The notes below the pieces were generated by a model. The model was not told the origin of the DNA, did not search any database, and was given only the letters and a program-made list of their open reading frames with translations. The position numbers and the translations under genes are program-made. From positions 496,001-560,000 of the forward strand of contig NZ_LT907975.1 in the NCBI RefSeq assembly GCF_900217235.1: a DNA stretch of 64,000 nt, given 5' to 3'. Within the stretch, counting starts at the first letter, position 1; every line of letters starts with the position of its first letter. This DNA is from Pseudodesulfovibrio profundus. GTDB taxonomy: Bacteria; Desulfobacterota; Desulfovibrionia; Desulfovibrionales; Desulfovibrionaceae. Positions 24,338 to 35,897 of the stretch are shown one piece after another.

Positions 24338-27300
24338 ATGAGCATCTCACGCGAGACATTCGACCCGACCAAGAACTACAAGCGCATCCGTTACCATCAG
24401 GATCGCGACCTGCTGGATTCGGAACTCAACGAGCAGCAGGACATCATCAACCTGGAGCGGCGCAAGATCGCCGACATCCTGTTCAAGGAAGGCTCCATCA
24501 TCATGGGCCTCGAGGTCAGCGCGGCCGCCAACGTCCTGACCCTGGCCCCGGGCGTGGTCTACATCGATGGCCATCTGGAACAGGTGAGCGGCGCGACCCT
24601 GACCTATGATCCGGCTACCACCAGCGGGGCCGATTACGTCTATGTGGAGCTGCTGAAATACAGCTACGGCTACACCCAGGACCCGGCCCTGATCAATCCG
24701 GCCACCGGCGAGCCCACCGCAGAGCGGGAAAAATGGGCGCTCTCCCTCAAAGCGACGGACACCAGCGGCCAGACGCTGCCCAACAACGTCACCGAGCGCC
24801 GGGTGATCCCGATCTACAAGTTCGACCGCGAGAGCGGCGACGTCACGCCTACGGTGCAGGAGAAGTCCAACCTCTACCTGCGGGATCTGCTGGGCACGCT
24901 GCCGGGCAGCCGGATCACCGTCTCCTCGATCACCGAGGACCAGCTCTCCTTCGCCGCCGCCGAGGGTCTCAATTCCCTGATTCAGAACCTGGCCGAGCGC
25001 ACCTTCGACCAGGCTGGAAGCTATCTGGTGCGGGGCTTCGATACCTTCATCGGCGGTGTCGATGACGACAGCGTTGAGGCGATCACCAACGCTGGACGCG
25101 CCTACATCCAGGGCTTCCGGCATCAGCGCGATCTGCCCACCTCGACCCTGGTGCCCAAATCCATCGCCACCAAATCGGTGCGCGGCGAGCAGAAGACCTT
25201 CGACATCAACAAACGCCGCTATCCGGTCAACTCCACGCCGCTCAAGGAGACGACCCAGGTGGAAGCCATCGTCGAGATCACCCGCAACGTCACTCGCGGC
25301 TCGGTGGGCGGCGGCGAAGACCTGCTCGACCCCAATCCTGTGGTGGACATCCTCGAGGTCAGCCAGGGGGCGACCATCTTCCAGGAGGGCGTGGATTGGC
25401 AGCAGTCGGGCAACCATGTCGACTGGCTCGGCTCCGGCAACGAACCGGCCATCGGCACCACCTACACGGTGCGCTGGACCTACACCAAGCAGATGATCAA
25501 GGGCACCGACTACGTGGACAGCGGCTGGTTCGGACAGGCCAACCATCCGGCGGCCGGAAACTACTTCTATCTGGTGACCGCCTACAACGCCACCGGCGAG
25601 ACGGCCTTCAACGCCGCTGCGGTCATTGCCCGGGCCACCGCCGCCGGGGAGATGAACAAGCTCTCCTGGCTGCCGGTCAGTGGCGCGACCGGCTATCGCG
25701 TCTACCGGGCCGCCACCAACGGCGCACGCACCGACTACAAGCGACTGATGGAACTGGGCAGCGAGGCGCTCTCTTACGTCGACGACGGCGTCGAGGAGAT
25801 CGGCACCGCTTCGCCTTTGGCCACCAACACGGCCGGACTCACCATGTCGCCGGTGCAGCTCGAATTGGGCAACCTCAACGTGATCAACTTCGGGCGCGGC
25901 AGCCTCGGCGACCAGCCGGTGAACGGCTCCAACTGCAGCCTGGACTACGACTATTACCTTGGCCGCTGCGACATCGTTTACGCCACCACCACCGAGATCA
26001 AGCGGCTCGAAGGGGCTCCGGCGGATTTTCCGAAGCTGCCCATCGTGCCGGAAAACGCCCTGGGGCTGTGCAGCATCGACTGCCCGCCCAACTCCACCGA
26101 CATGGAGATCCGCAACTTCGGCCTGACCCGCATCACCATGGACCAGATCCACGACATCATCCAGGACGTCGAGGACCTGAAGTACAACGACGCCCAGTAT
26201 CAGATGAACAACGAGCTGCAGAACCGGGACGCCCAGACCAAAAAAGGCATCTACTCGGACGACTTCTCGAATACCGCCCAGTCGGACATCTACCACGCCG
26301 AATGGGATGCCCGGGTCAACGAGATTGCCCGTTTCGTCGCGCCGGACCGCATTCCGCACTCCACCGTGCTCTCGGTCGATCAGGCGGGCAGCAACGCGAG
26401 CTTCTTCGGCAGTCTGGCGCTGCTGCCGGGCAACGAGACCGTGCTGGTGGAGCAGAACGACTGGTCCGAAGAGCGCAACATCAACCCCTACGCGGTGTTC
26501 GACAAGCCCCCGGCCATGCTGCAGATCACGCCCAACCTCGGGCGACGCGGCCAGACCGGCATCGCCGTCACCGGCATCAACTTCACCCCGAGCAAATCCG
26601 GCATCGTGCTGCGCTGCGACGGCCAGGTGATGGCCAGCAACCTGATCAGCGACGAGGCCGGTCGGGTCAGCGCCTCCTTCACCATTCCGACCAACGCCCG
26701 CAACGGCAATCGGATCGTGGAGATGGCCGACGGCGTCTATTCGGCCCGGGCCAGCCTGCAGATCAACGATCCGCTGGTCATCACTCGCATCGAGCGCATC
26801 ATCGAGAACCGCATCATCCGCGTGCCCGTGGTGCAGGTAGTCTGGCGCACCCAGACCATCTTCGTACCCCGCGATCCGCTGGCCCAGACCTTCAGCTTCA
26901 CCCAAAACCAGGTGATCTCCAGCATCGGCCTGCAGTTCACCGCCAGGGACCCGAGCATCCCGGTCACGGTGCAGATTCGCGGCGTCACCACCGGTCTGCC
27001 CAACGGTGTGGTGTTCGCCGAGAAGGTGCTGGCCCCGAACGAGATCAGCCTGAGCGGCGAGACCCGCATTCGCTTCGATGACCCGTTCTACGCCGAAGCC
27101 AACACCAGCTATGCCGTGGTGCTGCTGACCAACAGCACCAACTATAAGGTGCGCACCGCCACCCTCGGCAAGATGGGCCGCTGGGGCATCATCACCCGGC
27201 AGACCTACATGGAGGGCGTGCTGCTGGAGAGCTCCAACGCCGAGACCTGGACGCCGCTCAACGGCTCCGACCTGGCGATGAAGATCTACGGCTACAACTT

Positions 27301-27886
27301 CCAGTCCGAGGGGATGATCCGCTTCCAGCCGATCACCGGCGTGCAGTTCTCCGATATTAACCTCGACGAATACTCGGCCATCCCGCAGGGCACCGGCCTC
27401 GACTGGGAATACTCCACCGACGGCGGTGTGACCTGGGACGCCATGGTTCCCGCCGAGGAGGAACGGCTGCCCAACCTCGCCACCCGGGTCCAGATCCGCG
27501 TGCGCCTGAGCAGCTCGCTTGCCAACGACACCCCGGCCATCAACTTCCGCGACGTCAACCTGGTGGGCTACCTCAACAAGACCACCGGAGCCTACCTGAC
27601 CCGCGAGAACGAGCTGACCCAGGGCGTGGAATCGACCAAGGCCTATGTGCAGATGCAAATCCCCAGCGGCACCACCCTGCAATGGTTCGCCAGCAACGAC
27701 GGCGGCCTGACCTGGGAAGCGATGACCATCCAGAACACCCGGCCCATCGACGAGAACTGGACCGAGTACACCCTGGTGCGAACCTTCACCGACAACACCG
27801 GCAACAAGGTCCGTTACAAGGCCGAGATGACCGGCACGCCGCTGATCTACCCGCGCATCCATTCGCTGGGCGCGACCCTGAGCTAA
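24338..27886 (+). CDS. DUF4815-type tail fibre/tail protein
   Basis: This 1,182-residue protein starts with the DUF4815 pattern: FDPTKNYKRIRYHQDRDLLDSELNEQQDIINLERRKIADILFKEGSIIMG, found at the N-terminus of large tail fibre or tail-appendage proteins. A fibronectin III-like piece is visible near residues 390-490 (GNYFYLVTAYNATGETAFNAAAV; WLPVSGATGYRVYRA) and IPT/TIG-like segments near 735-800 (LGRRGQTGIAVTGINFTPSKSGIVLRCDGQVM). The rest is beta-rich. It is likely the main host-facing appendage. Confidence 0.85.
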   Translation: MSISRETFDPTKNYKRIRYHQDRDLLDSELNEQQDIINLERRKIADILFKEGSIIMGLEVSAAANVLTLAPGVVYIDGHLEQVSGATLTYDPATTSGADYVYVELLKYSYGYTQDPALINPATGEPTAEREKWALSLKATDTSGQTLPNNVTERRVIPIYKFDRESGDVTPTVQEKSNLYLRDLLGTLPGSRITVSSITEDQLSFAAAEGLNSLIQNLAERTFDQAGSYLVRGFDTFIGGVDDDSVEAITNAGRAYIQGFRHQRDLPTSTLVPKSIATKSVRGEQKTFDINKRRYPVNSTPLKETTQVEAIVEITRNVTRGSVGGGEDLLDPNPVVDILEVSQGATIFQEGVDWQQSGNHVDWLGSGNEPAIGTTYTVRWTYTKQMIKGTDYVDSGWFGQANHPAAGNYFYLVTAYNATGETAFNAAAVIARATAAGEMNKLSWLPVSGATGYRVYRAATNGARTDYKRLMELGSEALSYVDDGVEEIGTASPLATNTAGLTMSPVQLELGNLNVINFGRGSLGDQPVNGSNCSLDYDYYLGRCDIVYATTTEIKRLEGAPADFPKLPIVPENALGLCSIDCPPNSTDMEIRNFGLTRITMDQIHDIIQDVEDLKYNDAQYQMNNELQNRDAQTKKGIYSDDFSNTAQSDIYHAEWDARVNEIARFVAPDRIPHSTVLSVDQAGSNASFFGSLALLPGNETVLVEQNDWSEERNINPYAVFDKPPAMLQITPNLGRRGQTGIAVTGINFTPSKSGIVLRCDGQVMASNLISDEAGRVSASFTIPTNARNGNRIVEMADGVYSARASLQINDPLVITRIERIIENRIIRVPVVQVVWRTQTIFVPRDPLAQTFSFTQNQVISSIGLQFTARDPSIPVTVQIRGVTTGLPNGVVFAEKVLAPNEISLSGETRIRFDDPFYAEANTSYAVVLLTNSTNYKVRTATLGKMGRWGIITRQTYMEGVLLESSNAETWTPLNGSDLAMKIYGYNFQSEGMIRFQPITGVQFSDINLDEYSAIPQGTGLDWEYSTDGGVTWDAMVPAEEERLPNLATRVQIRVRLSSSLANDTPAINFRDVNLVGYLNKTTGAYLTRENELTQGVESTKAYVQMQIPSGTTLQWFASNDGGLTWEAMTIQNTRPIDENWTEYTLVRTFTDNTGNKVRYKAEMTGTPLIYPRIHSLGATLS

Positions 27887-27898
27887 GGAGGCACGGCC

Positions 27899-28156
27899 AT
27901 GATCGTTCGACGCAAAGGCGGCCTGACCGAGTTCATTCCCTCGCCACAGGAGAAGCGCGACGGCCTGATCCGCGACCACGCCCTGGGCCTGCTGGAGAAT
28001 CTGCACCAGCGTCTGGCGCGGCTGGAACGGGCATCAAAGCTCCCGGCCGACGAAGCGGAGGCCTTCACGGCCCTGCTGGCGCGGATGCGGGCCGACGAGT
28101 CGCGCAACCTCGAGCTGCACGCCAGCCTGATCACCTCCGATACCGCCTCCGGCTGA
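27899..28156 (+). CDS. Small helical protein at the end of the tail operon
   Basis: An 85-residue protein with TAAGGAGGCACGGCC before the ATG. Residues 18-70 form charged amphipathic helices (EKRDGLIRDHALGLLENLHQRLARLERASKLP). It is the last gene before a strong inverted repeat. It could be a fibre chaperone by position, but nothing in the sequence proves it. Confidence 0.55.
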   Translation: MIVRRKGGLTEFIPSPQEKRDGLIRDHALGLLENLHQRLARLERASKLPADEAEAFTALLARMRADESRNLELHASLITSDTASG

Positions 28157-28180
28157 CCGGCTCACTGCCACCGCCAACCC

Positions 28181-28218
28181 AGAAACCCCGGATACGGCCA
28201 GCCCGTTCCGGGGTTTCT
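28181..28218. terminator. Inverted repeat ending the virion module
   Basis: AGAAACCCCGG and CCGGGGTTTCT pair over 11 base pairs around a 16-base loop, 24 bases after the last tail gene. No T-run follows, so it is not a textbook factor-independent terminator, but the stem is strong and symmetrical. The next 190 bases to the amidoligase gene are more AT-rich and hold no gene I can support. Confidence 0.6.
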
Positions 28219-28405
28219 GCCGCCTGTGCGCCGCCCAATCCGGACAATCTCGCAAGTCATTGAAAATAAAGGTGTTAAATGTCTGCTTCGGCTGTTCTTC
28301 TACTTGATTTGTGTCCGGAAAGAAGCATTCATTCATGGTGTAAGCAGAGGTTGAAAAGCCTTGCCTGACAACGACTTAGAAGCGCCATGAACGACGGAGG
28401 CACGC

Positions 28406-29362
28406 ATGAACCTGAAAGAGATCCACTACGGGATCGAGATCGAGACCGTAAAACGCACCCGGGAACAGATCGCCTGGGCCATCCACTCGGTGGTGGGCGG
28501 CACGGTCCGCCATGTCGGTATCCCCAGCAGCTATGACCCCTGGGAGGTCGAGGACCTGCGCGGCCGCGTCTGGAAGGTGGTGGGGGACGCCTCCCTGACC
28601 AGCGTTCCGGCCCATCTGCGGGCCGAGGTGGTCAGCCCGGTGCTCGGCTACGACGACATCCCGCAACTACAGGAGGTGGTCAGGGCCATCCGCCGCGCCG
28701 GAGGCAAGATCAACAGCCAGTGCGGCATCCACATCCATATCGACGCCGCGCCCTTCGACGGCAGGCACCTGGGTAACCTGGCCAAGATCATCTACAAGCA
28801 GGAGCCGCTGATCCTCCACGCCCTCGGCATCAGCCGCGACCGGCTCAACCGCTACACACGGCCGGTCAGCGACGAGCTGATCCAGCGCATCGAACAGCAT
28901 CGCCCACGCACCAAGGACCAGCTCAACCGTATCTGGTACGGCTACCACAACCGCCAGCCCCAGCACTACGACAACAGTCGCTACCACGGGGTCAACCTGC
29001 ACAACGTCTGGTACCGGGGCACGGTGGAGTTCCGCTGGTTCGAGGCGACCCTCCACGCGGGGCGGATCAAGGCCTACCTGCAGTTCTGCCTCGCGGTCGC
29101 CGCCAAGGCGCTCAATGGCCGGGCCGCCTCCAGCCGCAAGCGGGATTTCGATCCCCAGAGCGCCAAGTACGACTTCCGGGTCTTCCTGCTCCACCTCGGC
29201 CTGATCGGCGACGAGTTCAAGACCGCCCGCAAGCATCTGATGGCCAACATGCCCGGTGATGCCGCCTTCAAGAACGGACGGCCCAAACCGGAGGACGTCC
29301 TACCGGACGAAACCACCACTCTCACCAACGAGGCCGGGCAAGTTCCCGGCCTCACTGTTTAA
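28406..29362 (+). CDS. Amidoligase family protein (COOH-NH2 ligase)
   Basis: A 318-residue protein of the amidoligase_2 group, which ATP-dependently joins a carboxyl group to an amine. Visible family marks are YGIEIET near the start, [10 protein letters not shown] (residues 71-80), CGIHIHIDA (about 108-116) and [26 protein letters not shown] (about 203-228), which supply the acid/His metal and ATP site. It is followed by a class II amidotransferase and a gamma-glutamylcyclotransferase, a known gene partnership in phage and mobile elements (described by Aravind and co-workers). Substrate unknown; peptide-like tags on proteins or wall are possible. Confidence 0.85.
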   Translation: MNLKEIHYGIEIETVKRTREQIAWAIHSVVGGTVRHVGIPSSYDPWEVEDLRGRVWKVVGDASLTSVPAHLRAEVVSPVLGYDDIPQLQEVVRAIRRAGGKINSQCGIHIHIDAAPFDGRHLGNLAKIIYKQEPLILHALGISRDRLNRYTRPVSDELIQRIEQHRPRTKDQLNRIWYGYHNRQPQHYDNSRYHGVNLHNVWYRGTVEFRWFEATLHAGRIKAYLQFCLAVAAKALNGRAASSRKRDFDPQSAKYDFRVFLLHLGLIGDEFKTARKHLMANMPGDAAFKNGRPKPEDVLPDETTTLTNEAGQVPGLTV

Positions 29363-29373
29363 GGAGGTGCCCC

Positions 29374-29895
29374 ATGAAGATTCTGATCCGCTCCACCACG
29401 CTGGACGGCGAACCGATCCCCGGTAGCGGGGAAACCATCCAGGCCGCCGACTGCCTCGAAGTTGTCGAGCTGATGCGCGGCCAGACGCCGTTTACCGCCA
29501 GCCGTGCGCCCCGGGACTACATGACCGAGGTGCTCTCCGGCATCGAAGGCGGGCCGACCCAGCCGTTGCCAGAGGAGGACGCCGCTGCGGCCGCCGAGTT
29601 TCTCACCCGTCTGGCCCGGCACGGCCTGATCGAGTTTCTTCCCGACGACAAGGCCAGCGATCCCTGGCCGGAACGCTTCCTCGAAGCCCTGGAGACGGTG
29701 CGGCTCTCCGGGCGCACCAACATGCTCGACTACCCGGAGGTGATCCGCCTGACCGCCGAGATGGGCTACCCGGAGGTGGCCGAGTGGCTGGCGGACCACC
29801 GGCGTGAATACGCGGCCTTCGTCCTCGGAGGGACGAGACCGCTCGGCAAGAACTTCGGCGGCAAGGAGGACCCGGCTCCATGTGCGGACAAGTAG
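29374..29895 (+). CDS. Unknown protein in the amidoligase cluster
   Basis: A 173-residue protein with AAGGAGG before its ATG, overlapping the amidotransferase by 16 bases. Not recognised. The N-terminal half contains an 'EVVELMRGQTPFTASRAPRDYMTEVLSGIEGG' stretch and 'AAAAEFLTRLARHGLIEFLPD', a helical winged-type end. The last 20 residues are Gly/Lys-rich. It could be the protein or peptide substrate, or a partner, of the amidoligase; that is a guess from gene order. Confidence 0.6.
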   Translation: MKILIRSTTLDGEPIPGSGETIQAADCLEVVELMRGQTPFTASRAPRDYMTEVLSGIEGGPTQPLPEEDAAAAAEFLTRLARHGLIEFLPDDKASDPWPERFLEALETVRLSGRTNMLDYPEVIRLTAEMGYPEVAEWLADHRREYAAFVLGGTRPLGKNFGGKEDPAPCADK

Positions 29896-30677
29896 GCATC
29901 ATCTTCGGCCGCAAGCGCAGACGGCCCGACGAGCGGGAGTACCTGCGCGAGCTCTTCATCCGCATGCTGCTGCACAGCGAGGAGCGCGGACCGCACGCCT
30001 CCGGTCTGGCCTGGCTCAAGACCGACGGCAGCCACCGCATCTTCAAGCGGCCGATGCGGGCTCACGAGCTGGTCTACGAGAAGCCTTTCCAGGAATTGCT
30101 CGGGCAGGTCGACAACGAGACCACCATCCTCATGGGGCACACCCGCTGGCGCACCCGGGGCAACGAATTCAATAACCGCAACAACCATCCCATCCGGGCC
30201 GGGATCGTCATCGGCACCCACAACGGCACCATCTACAACGCCGACTATCTGTTCCGTCGCCTCGGGCTGCCGCGCTACGCCGAGGTGGACAGCGAGCTGA
30301 TCTTCCGTCTGGCCGACCGCTTCGCGCCCGAAGGCCCAATCGACCAGGAGGGGCTAAAGAAGGCGCTCGCCCTCTGTCGCGGCCAGATGAGCGCCGTTCT
30401 GGCCTCGCGGCTCGACCCCGGCACCATCACCGTGCTCAAGGGCAACAAGCCGCTTTGCCTGCGCATCCACCGCCAGCACCGGGTGGTGCTTTACGCCTCG
30501 GAGGCCGCCTTCATCGACTTTGCCGTGGATAAGGAAAAGGGCTGGCGCGAACTGGAAGTGCCGCCCATGACCATGCTCACCATCCGCCACGAGGATGTGC
30601 GGGCCATCGAAAACAGCGAATTCCGCTTCATACCCCAGGAGCGCAAAGGAACACTGCCCGAAGGAGTGAATGCATGA
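29880..30677 (+). CDS. Class II glutamine amidotransferase (Ntn-type)
   Basis: This 265-residue protein begins MCGQVGIIFG, so Cys2 becomes the N-terminal nucleophile after Met removal. HTRWRTRG (about residues 89-96), 'NNHPIRAGIVIGTHNGTIYNAD' and 'EVDSELIFRL' match the glutaminase active site of GlmS/GATase II. It frees ammonia from glutamine. No synthase domain is attached, so ammonia or the amine is probably passed to the amidoligase. It overlaps both neighbours, which fits one operon. Confidence 0.9.
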   Translation: MCGQVGIIFGRKRRRPDEREYLRELFIRMLLHSEERGPHASGLAWLKTDGSHRIFKRPMRAHELVYEKPFQELLGQVDNETTILMGHTRWRTRGNEFNNRNNHPIRAGIVIGTHNGTIYNADYLFRRLGLPRYAEVDSELIFRLADRFAPEGPIDQEGLKKALALCRGQMSAVLASRLDPGTITVLKGNKPLCLRIHRQHRVVLYASEAAFIDFAVDKEKGWRELEVPPMTMLTIRHEDVRAIENSEFRFIPQERKGTLPEGVNA

Positions 30678-31213
30678 ACATTGGAGACACCGCGAAGCTG
30701 AACACAAACCCGGAAGACACTCCCGAGACCATCCTCCGGCTCTTCGTCTACGGCACACTGAAACGGGGCTACTGGAACCATCAACGCTTCTGCGCCCACG
30801 GCCAAAGCATCGAACCGGCCGTGGTTTGGGGCAGGCTCTACCATCTCAACGCCGGTTTCCCGGCGCTCGAAGTGCCAGAGGGCCTGATCCTGGGCCGGGG
30901 CACCGCCGATCCACTGGCCGACACCCGCAGACAGCAGGAGATCGGCACGCCGCGCTTCGGCCGCCCAACCGGCGACTGGGATCTGATCCATGGGGAACTG
31001 GTGACCTTCACCGACCCGCAACGCGACCTGCCGCCCATCGACCGGCTGGAAGGATTCCGGCCCGGCGGGCACAGCATGTACCAGCGGGTGATGGTGGCGG
31101 CTGCCAGGGGCTCAATCGCCTGTGCGGTATGGACTTACACCATGTATGCGCCTCAGAACGGTCACCGGGTCACCAACGACAATCAGGCCGTTTTTTGGAA
31201 AAGTCGGCACTAA
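30674..31213 (+). CDS. Gamma-glutamylcyclotransferase-like (AIG2/GGCT) protein
   Basis: A 179-residue protein with the GGCT fold marks: LFVYGTLKRGYWNH (residues 19-32, substrate loop), GRLYHLNAGFPALEV, and PIDRLEGFRPGG, where the Glu of LEG is the likely catalytic acid. These enzymes release 5-oxoproline from gamma-glutamyl groups. In amidoligase clusters the enzyme may reverse or trim the amide bond made by the ligase. ATGA overlap with the amidotransferase gene. It ends ten bases before the BREX upstream region. Confidence 0.85.
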   Translation: MNIGDTAKLNTNPEDTPETILRLFVYGTLKRGYWNHQRFCAHGQSIEPAVVWGRLYHLNAGFPALEVPEGLILGRGTADPLADTRRQQEIGTPRFGRPTGDWDLIHGELVTFTDPQRDLPPIDRLEGFRPGGHSMYQRVMVAAARGSIACAVWTYTMYAPQNGHRVTNDNQAVFWKSRH

Positions 31214-31256
31214 TCGGCACAAAACGCTTGATTTTGGCAATCCGCCAATGTAATTT
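31204..31256 (+). promoter_or_regulatory. Probable promoter/operator of the BREX operon
   Basis: TTGATT (31228-31233), 17 bases, TAATTT (31251-31256) is a fair sigma70-type promoter. The spacer holds an inverted repeat, TTGGC-N5-GCCAA (31235-31249). Just upstream TCGGCAC occurs twice, at 31204 and 31214, ten bases apart (one helical turn). This suggests control by a DNA-binding protein, most simply the small HTH protein encoded next. The 94-base leader after it holds no gene. Confidence 0.45.
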
Positions 31257-31350
31257 GTGGGGGTTAATTTGCGGCACTGTGTCCGGATTTCGGGTTTCCC
31301 GGAGACCTTCGGGCTTTTACCGAAAACATGATGAACGAAGGACGAAGGCT

Positions 31351-31554
31351 ATGGATGAGAGATGGCTGACGGTCGATGACATTTGCAAATACCTGAATGT
31401 AAGCAACGAGACGGTCTACAAGTGGATCGAACAACGGGCTATGCCCGGTCATCGCGTCGGCCGTCGCTGGATGTTCAAACAAGACGAAGTGGATGAATGG
31501 GTCCGCTCCGGCGGTGCGGCTGACAAATCCGATAAGCCGGACACCGAGCAATAA
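31351..31554 (+). CDS. Excisionase/MerR-type HTH protein at the head of the BREX operon
   Basis: This 67-residue protein is a single excisionase-family winged HTH: WLTVDDICKYLNVSNETVYKWIEQRAMPGHRVGRRWMFKQDEVDEWVRSG, with the recognition helix at 'NVSNETVYKWIEQ' and the wing at 'GHRVGRRWMF'. It lies nine bases before brxF. Such small HTH genes are often seen at the start of BREX and other defence loci and probably regulate them. The ATG at 31351 has GAAGGACGAAGG upstream. Confidence 0.85.
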   Translation: MDERWLTVDDICKYLNVSNETVYKWIEQRAMPGHRVGRRWMFKQDEVDEWVRSGGAADKSDKPDTEQ

Positions 31555-31563
31555 GGAGCGACC

Positions 31564-35807
<4,244 letters not shown>

Positions 35808-35809
35808 GA

Positions 35810-35864
35810 GTGACTAAGTGAGTGACCAACTCCGCCGAGCTTGGTCACCCATGAAGTGACCAAG
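35810..35864 (+). repeat. Alternating GTGACYAAG repeats between brxC and pglX
   Basis: Copies of one 9-base word occur at 35810 (GTGACTAAG), 35822 (GTGACCAAC), 35840-35848 (inverted, CTTGGTCAC) and 35856 (GTGACCAAG). The inverted copy can pair perfectly with either neighbour, so two alternative hairpins are possible. The cluster lies between the brxC stop and the pglX start and could be an operator or an RNA switch controlling methylase output. Confidence 0.55.
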
Positions 35865-35897
35865 CTGAGAAACAAGACGCCAAAAAGGAATATGAAG

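Noticed and set aside
24347..28006. Very long open frame on the minus strand opposite the tail fibre gene (and similar ones opposite other GC-rich genes)
   Set aside because: It is a mirror of a well-supported gene with GC-rich third positions; its protein is low-complexity and matches no family, and it has no ribosome site.
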